DNA of 10,101 nucleotides from CAVZKK01 sp964573475 (GTDB lineage Archaea; Thermoproteota; Bathyarchaeia; Bathyarchaeales; Bathycorpusculaceae), in the NCBI GenBank assembly GCA_964573475.1, contig CAZNJT010000056.1, positions 1-10,101 on the forward strand, written 5' to 3'. The notes under the pieces are model-generated. The model worked only from the letters and a program-made list of their open reading frames with translations, had not been told where the DNA came from and searched no databases. Both the position numbers and the translations under genes were made by a program. Shown piece by piece: positions 1-4,891 of this stretch; the stretch's first letter is position 1, and every line of letters starts with the position of its first letter.

Positions 1-111
1 GTTGCCTGTACGTTTTTGTTGTGCAGTCCAGCAGGCTGCGGTCACGCCTGTCATTAGTCCTATGAGTATTATTGGAAGTATCAGGGTTTTTCGTGTGTCA
101 ATGAGGGTCAT
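1..111 (-). CDS. Secreted protein with SipW/TasA-type N-terminus, partial (C-terminus off window)
   Basis: Only the first 37 residues are visible. They begin MTLIDTRKT, followed by a hydrophobic stretch (LILPIILIGLMTGVTAA) and then CWTAQQKRTGN. This matches the N-terminus of the upstream neighbour (131-844), where the hydrophobic segment is followed by WWTAELKVTGTV, so the two are probably paralogues. In SipW-dependent proteins such as TasA and camelysin, the signal peptide is cut just before an aromatic-Thr motif of this kind. The ATG is supported by a GAGGTG ribosome-binding site (124-119) seven bases upstream. The preceding gene stops only 19 bases before this start, so the two are probably one transcript. 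Continuation beyond the window edge is inferred. The family call rests on the N-terminus alone. Confidence 0.6.
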   Translation of the reverse strand, partial: MTLIDTRKTLILPIILIGLMTGVTAACWTAQQKRTGN

Positions 112-130
112 TGTTCAGCACCTCAGGCTA

Positions 131-844
131 CTAAGGAGGCGAGTTGTATTGCACAACATTAAATGTTAAAGTGAATGTTAGTGTAGCGCCTTGTGGCACT
201 TCTATGCCGATACCAACGCTCCATTTGGTTCCCCACATGTCGTAAAATGTCATGCCAGCTTCAATCCAATGGATGTATATTTCGAAATTTATGTGGTAGC
301 TTGAGTGCCACTGAAGACCAATCAGATGTGGTCCTATGTCTTCTAAGGAACCCTCCAACAATGTTGTGTGGGGTAACTTCCATATGCTATCCTTGACAAG
401 AGTAAGGTCTTGCGCCGTTAGTTCTGGGCTGATATCTGTGATTTTGATCTCGTTAAACATCCAGTAAGGAAAGTCCGTGAGTGGAGTTCCATCCGAGCCT
501 AGAAAGTCAATAGTACTAATGTTGCCTGGCACAGTTCCATAGTAGTGAATGTCGCCTACGATCTCTAAGTCAGTGCATGGATACACATTCTCTAGGTCAA
601 TAGCCAAAGTCTGAGGATGCAACGTATCTGTTGTGTAGCCAGCAAGGGTGACACCTGTGCCTGTGATTATTTTCTTCGGGTCACCAGTTATCGTGTAACT
701 GGTAAGTGACCATTCCATGCCGAACGTACCAGTCGTCACAGTTCCAGTAACCTTCAACTCAGCCGTCCACCAAGCAGCAGCAAACCCAAACATACCCAAC
801 GCTATTATCAACGCAAGAAATATTGCAGCTATTTTAGTGTTCAT
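131..844 (-). CDS. SipW/TasA-camelysin-like secreted protein
   Basis: Encodes 237 residues. Residues 1-24 form a signal segment (MNTKIAAIF then ALIIALGMFGFAAA), followed by the WWTAELKVTGTVTTGTFGMEW region. This resembles SipW-cognate proteins, in which the mature part begins with an aromatic-Thr motif, then a TG-rich turn and a strand. A YPCTDLEIVGDI segment followed by GTVPGN fits the beta-sandwich core of TasA/camelysin proteins. No C-terminal anchor is visible; the tail is a strand (LTFTLTFNVV). Family members form extracellular fibres or surface layers, but that role is not shown here. I chose ATG 844 over the GTG at 856: GGAGA ends directly against the GTG, whereas the GGAGAGTGAT element is well spaced for the ATG. 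A TTAAAT box (886-881) lies about 40 bases upstream. The paralogous gene at 1-111 follows after 19 bases. Confidence 0.7.
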   Translation of the reverse strand: MNTKIAAIFLALIIALGMFGFAAAWWTAELKVTGTVTTGTFGMEWSLTSYTITGDPKKIITGTGVTLAGYTTDTLHPQTLAIDLENVYPCTDLEIVGDIHYYGTVPGNISTIDFLGSDGTPLTDFPYWMFNEIKITDISPELTAQDLTLVKDSIWKLPHTTLLEGSLEDIGPHLIGLQWHSSYHINFEIYIHWIEAGMTFYDMWGTKWSVGIGIEVPQGATLTFTLTFNVVQYNSPP

Positions 845-880
845 TTTTGTTATCACTCTCCTTTTTCAATTTTGGGTATC

Positions 881-886
881 ATTTAA
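881..886 (-). promoter_or_regulatory. Candidate TATA box for the SipW-type gene pair
   Basis: Read on the minus strand the sequence is GTTAAATGAT. It lies about 37 bases upstream of ATG 844, which would give a short leader containing the ribosome-binding site. A six-base inverted repeat, CGTGCC (887-892) and GGCACG (901-906), lies directly upstream and would overlap the BRE position. Confidence 0.35.
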
Positions 887-916
887 CGTGCCCCACACTC
901 GGCACGGGCTAGACAA

Positions 917-957
917 GCCTAACCGTTTATGGCATATAGCCGGCTAAATGCCTAACC
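917..957. promoter_or_regulatory. Candidate operator: 22-bp palindrome flanked by direct repeats
   Basis: Positions 931-952 form a 22-bp inverted repeat with one mismatched pair. The arms are GGCAT and ATGCC around a perfect 10-bp core, TAGCCGGCTA. It is bracketed by two copies of GCCTAACC at 917-924 and 950-957, 33 bases apart, which is about three helical turns. The block lies about 45 bp upstream of the proposed TATA box of the SipW-type genes and about 170 bp from the divergent gene at 1126. Binding of a dimeric regulator is an inference. Confidence 0.4.
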
Positions 958-1086
958 AAACATACCGTATGCAAATAGCCCATTCTTAAAAGCGTAAGAA
1001 CCATGGAGTTCGAACCAACAGGTCTGAAAGTACCTTCTAGACGCTCATTCTATACCTACTCGTTCTAACCTCCAAGTTCTCAATTC

Positions 1087-1094
1087 TTAAATAT
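1087..1094 (+). promoter_or_regulatory. TATA box for the wHTH gene at 1126
   Basis: TTAAATAT ends 32 bases before the ATG at 1126. That spacing fits an archaeal promoter with a very short leader. No ribosome-binding site is visible upstream of the ATG, which agrees with a leaderless or nearly leaderless message. Confidence 0.5.
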
Positions 1095-1125
1095 CCGAGA
1101 AGACGACACGCTCTAAGCGGTTTCT

Positions 1126-1500
1126 ATGGTTCAGTTTTTCAGGCTTTTACAGGATGGCAACTGGCACAGCCTCGAAGAAATAGCCGAAAAAACAAGAGAT
1201 GGACTTGACGAACTGACTAAACACTGCGAGGAAGCGTTCCAAAACGGTTTTGTCGATTATGATGCAAAAACTGCTAGGGTGAGACTCGGGCACGATTTAA
1301 TGGGCATGCTTTTGCAGCTAAAAGCCGAAAACGAAAAGAAAGCCGAATGGGAGAGGAAGGGGGCGGGAACAGCGATCCTTCCAGCCGGCAAGGCATTTGA
1401 GGTACAAGGCCTCTACGTTCAAAATCAAACCGAAAGCGACCTAAAAATCATGTTCACGTTCAGCACAAAACCCAAAGAGATAGTCTTATCAAAGGCTTGA
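1126..1500 (+). CDS. Winged-helix DNA-binding protein with C-terminal beta domain
   Basis: Encodes 124 residues. Residues 1-55 look like a winged helix: FFRLLQDGNWHSLEEIAEKT gives helix 1 and the start of the HTH, DGLDELTKHCEEAF the recognition helix, and NGFVDYDAKTARVRLG the wing. A charged helix follows (residues 66-79). The last 45 residues (AILPAGKAFEVQGLYVQNQ to the end) look like beta strands and match nothing I recognise. A DNA-binding regulator is likely, but its target and any ligand are unknown. A TATA box at 1087-1094 and the absence of a ribosome-binding site suggest a leaderless transcript. The gene is convergent with 1502-1789, with a single base between the two stops. Confidence 0.65.
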   Translation: MVQFFRLLQDGNWHSLEEIAEKTRDGLDELTKHCEEAFQNGFVDYDAKTARVRLGHDLMGMLLQLKAENEKKAEWERKGAGTAILPAGKAFEVQGLYVQNQTESDLKIMFTFSTKPKEIVLSKA

Positions 1501-1501
1501 A

Positions 1502-1789
1502 CTAAATCCTGCTGTTCACTTCAACGGGCGCTTTTGCCAAGCTCTTCTTCATCTTCAAACAGCCACTAAGAAAATCCATGCCAGCCTTGGTAGTCCTATA
1601 AACAACGCTTCCAGCGGGGTCATCCTCCTCAGCGATAAAACCCAGACTCAAAAGCGTCCTAAAATACCTCTCTAAACGGGAAAAATTCAAATTAGCACCA
1701 TAGACAATCTTGGTCTTATTCGCTCCCCTCAAACAAGCTTGTAAAATATCACGTATGATCTCGATTTCACCCCTTCGATGACCCTGCAT
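1502..1789 (-). CDS. ArnR1-like winged-helix protein
   Basis: Encodes 95 residues. IEIIRDILQACLRGANKTKIVY forms the first helix and turn, NLNFSRLERYFRTLLSLGFI the recognition helix region, and VYRTTKAGMDFL the wing with the usual TxxG ending. This pattern matches the archaeal HTH_45/ArnR1-type winged helix, a family of single-domain regulators. Residues after 78 (KMKKSLAKAPVEVNSRI) form a basic tail. The ATG at 1789 is the only reasonable start; the upstream GGTG is a weak ribosome-binding site. TATA-like stretches lie at 1823-1832 and 1842-1849 on the minus strand. The stop faces that of the wHTH gene at 1126-1500 one base away, so 3'-end interference between the two is possible. The regulated genes are unknown. 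Confidence 0.7.
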   Translation of the reverse strand: MQGHRRGEIEIIRDILQACLRGANKTKIVYGANLNFSRLERYFRTLLSLGFIAEEDDPAGSVVYRTTKAGMDFLSGCLKMKKSLAKAPVEVNSRI

Positions 1790-1874
1790 GTTAGCACCAA
1801 CATAACAACCAGAAGTATTCCTACATATTATGCCTTACAGCTTTTAAAACTTGTGAAACCCTCTTGTATTTGAT

Positions 1875-2087
1875 TCACATATGTCTTTTGAGCGTGAGAA
1901 AAAAAAATACTTTTATGGGATGATGTTTCAAATGAAACATGACGCCCCGATTTTTCCAATCTTTGTGTTTCTCTTTTCCAGTAACCCTCACGGAAAAACC
2001 CTCGATTGCCCTATCATCTAAGTCAATTTCAACCGTGGACCAAGAGCCATTTATGGAAAACTGTTATAGAAGCTTCTTCTACACGAA
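1875..2087 (-). pseudogene. Frameshifted coding remnant next to the IS right end
   Basis: The minus strand reads as protein in two frames joined at an A-rich spot near 2050-2054. Beside the IS it reads RVEEASITVFHK. After a +1 shift it reads NGSWSTVEIDLDD, RAIEGFSVRVTG, KEKHKDWKNRG and VMFHLKHHP, ending at the TGA at 1877-1875. The content is balanced and charged, unlike the antisense ORF on the plus strand. The gene has no start, and the tnpB element abuts its 5' side, so it was probably broken by that insertion and has since decayed. I do not recognise the family. An alternative is a short chance open frame, since no homology search was possible. Confidence 0.4.
1923..1940. repeat. 18-bp inverted repeat, 8-bp arms
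   Basis: ATGTTTCA and TGAAACAT are perfect inverted arms separated by AA. On the minus strand a run of nine T (1907-1899) follows 15 bases later, so the hairpin could be a terminator for the remnant gene. On the plus strand an A/T-rich stretch, AATACTTTTATGGG, lies just upstream, so an operator is also possible. It overlaps the reading frame of the remnant at 1875-2087. Confidence 0.35.
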
Positions 2088-2089
2088 AG

Positions 2090-2250
2090 TCAACTACCAC
2101 CCCTTGAAAGGGGTGGCTTGTAGCTACCATCCACTGCGCCCGTAGGCGAAGCTTCACCTGATGCTACGATTGGCTCGTTGACGAAGAGCCAGAGATACTT
2201 AGACCTGCCAAGTACCTCGATGTTGCGACCCGCATTGAGGTCAGCGTTCA
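2090..2250 (-). ncRNA. Predicted omega/reRNA scaffold region of TnpB
   Basis: In characterised elements the guide RNA is made from the 3' end of tnpB plus the right end, and is about 100-250 nt long. The corresponding region here is the last roughly 160 bases of tnpB, including the terminal hairpin. The guide would be the minus-strand flank starting near 2089 (TTTCGTGTAGAAGAAG or a base or two shifted). Placement rests on family knowledge and on the hairpin; the 5' end is a guess. Confidence 0.4.
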
Positions 2251-3220
2251 ACTCAAACCCGCAGTTTCCGCATCGAAAACGAAGCCCATGACGATTCCAA
2301 CGGTGAACAAAACCACACCTTGAACAACGCTGACTCGTATGCCGAGAATTAACCTCAACAACTACCTTGCCTTTCGCCTCTGCCTTGTACGCCATGAACC
2401 GCTGCAGTTCGTTAGGAGACCAAGAACCAAGCAACCGGTTAAACCGTTTCCCATTCTTTTTCTTTCGGGTGATTTGAAGCTTTTCCAATGCGAACACGTC
2501 AAAGGGCTTGTTGACAATGGCTTTAGATATGCAGTGGTTGGTGTTCAGCACAAACCGTCTCTCACGCCCCGACAACTGCTGCAATTTGCGGTGAGCGGAA
2601 CGTGTGCCCACATGCTGAAGCCTACGCCTTAAATATCTGTAGCGTCCCTTCACGGCTCTCAGATGTTTGCTGCCAAAAAAGGTGTTGTCCGAACAAACAG
2701 CGATGTTGAGTATGCCCATGTCTACGCCTAAAACTTTTCCAGCGGCATTCACCGCCACATCAGGAAGCTTAACCTGCACATTCAAGAAAGCATTGTTTTT
2801 GCGGATAACTAATTGAGCGTTTGTGTATTCGCCCCGCCAAGTATCTAAGTATGCGTAGTGTTCGAAGGAAAAATTCAAGCGCCCCATAACCGTAGTCAAC
2901 GAAACAATGTTAGAGTCGGGATAGAACTTAAAGCAACGATTATCATAGCGAACGGATAAGCGTTTCTTGAGTACATTTGCAAAATTGGTTCGCAGTAGCA
3001 TTTCTGAGGCTTCGTCTCTTGCCGTCTGCACTAACGCTGACGGAAGATTCGGTATAGATTCTCTGACTTGGCGATATGTTGCTTTGTTTAAAGAGTCTTT
3101 GTTGCAGATTTTATGTTTTGAGCCGTAGTCCAGAACTATCTGGCAAGCCTTGTTGAAAGCCACTGCTGTTTGCACAAGTGAACTTTCAAAAGGCAACTTA
3201 ACTTTAACAGTTCTGAACAT
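2090..3220 (-). CDS. tnpB: TnpB RNA-guided nuclease of an IS200/IS605-group element
   Basis: Encodes 376 residues, the usual TnpB length. In known systems TnpB uses a guide RNA made from the element's right end to cut donor sites and so promote element retention. All catalytic parts are present: RuvC-I Asp167 in VLGVDMGILNIAV, RuvC-II Glu246 in VFALEKLQI, a zinc finger with Cys299, Cys302, Cys317 and Cys320 (SQRCSRCGF, RCGNCGF), and RuvC-III Asp327 in NADLNAGRNI. The N-terminal 160 residues correspond to the WED/REC region. No frameshift is seen, so it is probably active. ATG 3220 follows a TATA box (TTTAAATATAAA on the minus strand, 3252-3241) by about 20 bases, which implies a leaderless message. 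A 20-bp tandem repeat spans the start. The last codons lie in the end hairpin. Confidence 0.92.
   Translation of the reverse strand: MFRTVKVKLPFESSLVQTAVAFNKACQIVLDYGSKHKICNKDSLNKATYRQVRESIPNLPSALVQTARDEASEMLLRTNFANVLKKRLSVRYDNRCFKFYPDSNIVSLTTVMGRLNFSFEHYAYLDTWRGEYTNAQLVIRKNNAFLNVQVKLPDVAVNAAGKVLGVDMGILNIAVCSDNTFFGSKHLRAVKGRYRYLRRRLQHVGTRSAHRKLQQLSGRERRFVLNTNHCISKAIVNKPFDVFALEKLQITRKKKNGKRFNRLLGSWSPNELQRFMAYKAEAKGKVVVEVNSRHTSQRCSRCGFVHRWNRHGLRFRCGNCGFELNADLNAGRNIEVLGRSKYLWLFVNEPIVASGEASPTGAVDGSYKPPLSRGGS
2097..2116 (-). repeat. IS right-end hairpin
   Basis: CCACCCCTT and AAGGGGTGG pair perfectly around GA. The hairpin overlaps the last codons of tnpB (KPPLSRG). In TnpB systems this end also forms part of the guide RNA scaffold, with the guide taken from the flank just beyond the element. 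Confidence 0.75.
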
Positions 3221-3240
3221 ACTTTAACAGTTAAGAACAA
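3201..3240. repeat. 20-bp tandem direct repeat over the tnpB start
   Basis: Two adjacent copies (3201-3220 and 3221-3240) both start ACTTTAACAGTT and continue CTGAACAT or AAGAACAA, with 17 of 20 positions identical. One copy contains the tnpB start codon and the other lies between the start and the TATA box. It may be a duplication, or a tandem operator used for repression. Confidence 0.6.
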
Positions 3241-3254
3241 TTTATATTTAAAGG
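3241..3254 (-). promoter_or_regulatory. tnpB: tnpB promoter (TATA box)
   Basis: The minus strand reads CCTTTAAATATAAA, a strong archaeal BRE/TATA-like element. It ends about 20 bases before the tnpB ATG at 3220, as expected for a leaderless transcript. Confidence 0.55.
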
Positions 3255-3268
3255 TAAGTGCAATTCAT

Positions 3269-3288
3269 CCCCAACTTGAAAGTTGGGG
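3269..3288 (-). repeat. IS left-end hairpin
   Basis: CCCCAACTT and AAGTTGGGG pair perfectly around GA. The apex CTTGAAAG is the same as in the right-end hairpin while the outer stem differs, as expected for a matched pair of transposase-recognised ends. Confidence 0.75.
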
Positions 3289-3355
3289 TCTTCTTGCGAA
3301 TTTAGATAAAAGACCGCAACCACAAAAATGCATGGGGAAGGATGCCCTGTAATAG

Positions 3356-3643
3356 AAGCATACAATACGCCGAACAGCCACAGAAAGCCTCCACGAAGCC
3401 CTCCAAAGCTTAGGCTACTACCCAACAAAAACGGCGGACAGAACAAGCGAGTGGCGAAGAAGCCACTACCACCTCTACACCATCCCCTTCGGCAAAAAAG
3501 AAATAAAACTAAGCCTACACAAAGACACATGGAAAAAACCCGCGCCAACCTTCACACACAAAGCAACAAACAAAGGAAAAGACATAACGCAAGAACTGCA
3601 AAGAATCCAACAAAAATACAGCGAAACCACACAAGCCGGCTAA
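3356..3643 (+). pseudogene. Coding fragment without a start codon
   Basis: An open frame of 95 codons follows two in-frame stops (TAA TAG at 3350-3355). It contains no ATG, GTG or TTG. It reads well as protein: ATESLHEALQSLGYY, EWRRSHYHLYTIPFG, KKEIKLSLHKDTWKK, and a C-terminal ITQELQRIQQKY. Codon use resembles the plus-strand genes nearby, and its TAA overlaps the stop of a facing fragment. It is best explained as the 3' part of a gene that lost its start, perhaps when the adjacent IS inserted or through later deletion. I do not recognise the family. A frameshifted or non-canonical start remains possible. Confidence 0.45.
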
Positions 3644-3795
3644 ACCGCATACTTCTTCCAGAAATCAATAAGCTCGCTAATAACCTCGTCAAAATTCCTG
3701 ATTCTGCCATCAGTCCTCTGCAGCGTCCATGGTTTTGTGTTTGCAACGCAGAGCTTGACTCTACTTGGCTCCGCCGAGAGCGAGCTTTCCCAGCT
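3640..3795 (-). pseudogene. C-terminal coding fragment, start lost
   Basis: The minus strand is open for 51 codons after a TAA at 3798-3796 and ends in TAG (3642-3640), which overlaps the TAA of the facing plus fragment. It reads SSLSAEPSRVKLCVANTKPW, then TLQRTDGRIRNFDEVISELI and DFWKKYAV, a plausible strand-turn-helix C-terminus. It has no ATG, GTG or TTG. Another frame entering from GTG 3809 (GEDKAGK) would need a shift near 3780-3795 to join it. A TATA-like stretch (TTTTTAAAT on the minus strand, about 3834-3826) lies upstream, so this may be a short gene damaged by one frameshift. The family is unknown. Confidence 0.4.
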
Positions 3796-3870
3796 TTATC
3801 CTCTCCCACTCCAACAACACAACAACATTTAAAAATAAAGAATAATGGCGCTGAACCTGCATTTCTAAAT

Positions 3871-3899
3871 AAAAAAGAGGGGTTTAAGCCTCAGCCCTC
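3871..3899 (-). terminator. Hairpin plus T-run terminator
   Basis: On the minus strand GAGGG (3899-3895) pairs with CCCTC (3881-3877) across a 13-base loop and is followed directly by six T. It overlaps nothing coding beyond the end of the short fragment at 3891-3974. Confidence 0.4.
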
Positions 3900-3974
3900 T
3901 GCAGCTCTCTTCTCAGCCGCAAAACCTTCAAGAGCAACTTTCATACATGCTCCAAACTTATTAGGAAGAGCCAC
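3891..3974 (-). pseudogene. Possible 3' end of a lost minus-strand gene
   Basis: The minus strand reads VALPNKFGACMKVALEG then FAAEKRAAEG and stops at TGA (3893-3891). A GTG lies at 3974 and an ATG at 3944. A hairpin with a T-run follows at once, as expected after a gene. Upstream the frame runs into the antisense of the RelB-like gene, so whatever body it had is gone. It could also be a genuine peptide of under 30 residues, or chance. Confidence 0.25.
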
Positions 3975-3991
3975 ACTTCTATAATGCAGTG

Positions 3992-4216
3992 ATGCTGATG
4001 ACGAAGGTTGTGCACCTCGACGAGAACGACCGAAAACTCATCCTGGAAACCAGACAGAAACTCGACAAAGTCACAAAACTCATGGAAGAACTCCTAGAAA
4101 CCATCGAGATTTTAAGCGACCCAGAAATGATGAAAAACATCCGCGAAGGCCTCGAAGACGTCAAAGCTGGAAGAGTTAAAGAGCTCCACAGCCTTCTCAA
4201 GGAAGAAGCCCGTTGA
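3992..4216 (+). CDS. RelB-like antitoxin of a type II toxin-antitoxin pair
   Basis: Encodes 74 residues, mostly charged helix: VVHLDENDRKLILETRQKLD, then VTKLMEELLETIEILSDPEM and NIREGLEDVKAGRVKELHS. The ending DVKAGRVKxLxxLLKEE is typical of archaeal antitoxins encoded just upstream of a RelE toxin. The C-terminal part would wrap the toxin and the N-terminal part would allow dimer and operator binding. No classical HTH or ribbon-helix-helix is obvious. Starts are close together: GTG 3989, ATG 3992 and ATG 3998, the last preceded by GTGAT, which could act as a ribosome-binding site. Its TGA (4214-4216) overlaps the TTG start of the toxin. Autoregulation is usual for the family but no operator was seen. 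Confidence 0.7.
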   Translation: MLMTKVVHLDENDRKLILETRQKLDKVTKLMEELLETIEILSDPEMMKNIREGLEDVKAGRVKELHSLLKEEAR

Positions 4217-4473
4217 CGTACACTGTTCTCCTATCACGCCAGGCTGAAAAATCCTATAAAAAACTGGAGAAAAACGTCAAAGCCAGAGTAAGAGAAGCCC
4301 TAATCATTATGGAAAACCAACCCTACACAGGAAAACGACTCCACGGAGAATTAAAAGAAAACTACAGCATGCGAATTGGAAAAACCAGAATCATCTACAC
4401 AGTCTCAGAAAAAGACAAAACCATCCACATAATAGCCATAGGACCAAGAAAAACAATTTACCGACCCCTCTAA
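4213..4473 (+). CDS. RelE/ParE-superfamily toxin
   Basis: Encodes 86 residues, normal for RelE. It shows YTVLLSRQAEKSYKKLEKNV (first strand and helix), ARVREALIIMENQPYTGKRL (second helix and turn), LKENYSMRIGKTRIIYTV (central strands with the conserved Arg residues) and KTIHIIAIGPRKTIYRPL (last strand). RelE toxins cut mRNA at the ribosomal A site. The archaeal form works through basic residues, which are present here, but cleavage itself is not demonstrable from sequence. The start is TTG inside TTGA, a four-base overlap with the antitoxin stop, with GGAAG about eight bases upstream. Synthesis is thus coupled to and dependent on translation of the antitoxin. The frame is intact, so the pair is probably functional. 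Confidence 0.85.
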   Translation: MTYTVLLSRQAEKSYKKLEKNVKARVREALIIMENQPYTGKRLHGELKENYSMRIGKTRIIYTVSEKDKTIHIIAIGPRKTIYRPL

Positions 4474-4511
4474 GCTTCCTCACACATTCTTCAATTCCCC
4501 CCAGAAACCTT

Positions 4512-4694
4512 TTACATATGTCCATTTTTGGATACTGTTCCTTGCAGACCCCCACAAACACTCAGCAAACGCCTACAAGTTTCCCAGCTAACCCAAACCT
4601 GAGCCATACGCTTCTCTTCAACCATAAAAGCCAGATAATAATCAGCTAAACGTAAACACTTTATGAATTGAAAATCCACAGCAAAACTAAGCAA
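4512..4694 (-). CDS. Hypothetical small protein (doubtful)
   Basis: Encodes 60 residues from TTG 4694. The central part (FIKCLRLADYYLAFMVEEKR, then MAQVWVSWETCRRLLSVC) could form two amphipathic helices, with four cysteines in the whole protein. No ATG occurs near the start and no clear ribosome-binding site is seen. The family is not recognised. It may be a remnant or a chance frame, because the opposite strand here is rich in A and C and so favours open frames on the minus strand. Nothing better was found between the toxin gene and 4730. Confidence 0.3.
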   Translation of the reverse strand: MLSFAVDFQFIKCLRLADYYLAFMVEEKRMAQVWVSWETCRRLLSVCGGLQGTVSKNGHM

Positions 4695-4729
4695 AACTTA
4701 CAACCAACAAGTCCGCATCTCTCCCAAAC

Positions 4730-4891
4730 ATGGAGCGTAAGAAGTGCCGTGACTGCCGATTCATAAACTACTTCACATCCGAAGCCAAGCACTGGTGCCA
4801 CCAAAAGAAGGATTACGTAAACCCAGAAAGCAGCATATGCGAAAAGTTCAAGCCAAAAATAAAAGGCCCTCTGGACAAGTACATTTGGTAG
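4730..4891 (+). CDS. Small cysteine-rich, probably metal-binding protein
   Basis: Encodes 53 residues: MERKKCRDCRFINY, then SEAKHWCHQKKDYVNPES, ICEKF and GPLDKYIW. The spacing CxxC (6, 9), C23 next to H22 and W21, and C37 gives four cysteines suited to one zinc or iron site. Proteins of this form (CxxC, HWC, then CxxF) occur in archaea and anaerobic bacteria without a known function; that comparison is from memory of the general pattern. The ATG has no visible ribosome-binding site, so a leaderless message is likely. The neighbours do not suggest a role. The even cysteine spacing and the charged, compact sequence argue that it is a real gene. Confidence 0.65.
   Translation: MERKKCRDCRFINYFTSEAKHWCHQKKDYVNPESSICEKFKPKIKGPLDKYIW

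Larger units (their letters stand above)
2088..3292 (-). mobile_element. IS200/IS605-group element, tnpB only
   Basis: The element contains one gene, tnpB, and a hairpin at each end. It has no tnpA (Y1 transposase), so movement would need a transposase supplied in trans. The right-end hairpin (2097-2116) and left-end hairpin (3269-3288) are both perfect 9-bp stems with a two-base centre, and they share the apex CTTGAAAG on the plus strand. Subterminal hairpins at both ends without terminal inverted repeats define this group. The exact boundaries are uncertain by a few bases, because these elements make no target duplication. The decayed coding sequence on both sides suggests insertion into an accessory or dispensable region. 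Confidence 0.75.

Noticed and set aside
1000..1020. T-loop-like GTTCGAAC, possible tRNA
   Set aside because: The bases on either side do not form a five-pair T-stem on either strand, and no anticodon or acceptor stem fits.
1939..2145. 68-residue plus-strand ORF
   Set aside because: It crosses the IS boundary and the end hairpin, and is antisense to the better minus-strand remnant.
3231..3548. 105-residue minus-strand ORF running into the IS end
   Set aside because: Cysteine- and glycine-rich string without character, antisense to the more protein-like plus fragment and crossing the IS left-end hairpin.
3552..3809. 85-residue minus-strand ORF from GTG 3809
   Set aside because: Only its first few residues look sensible; after about 3790 another minus frame reads far better, so it is used only as a possible N-terminus of a frameshifted gene.
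3328..3984. 218-residue plus-strand ORF
   Set aside because: It is extremely basic and rich in Pro, Asn and Lys, has no domain, and runs across two better frames (plus 3356-3643 and minus 3640-3795). It is open because the strand is poor in T and G.
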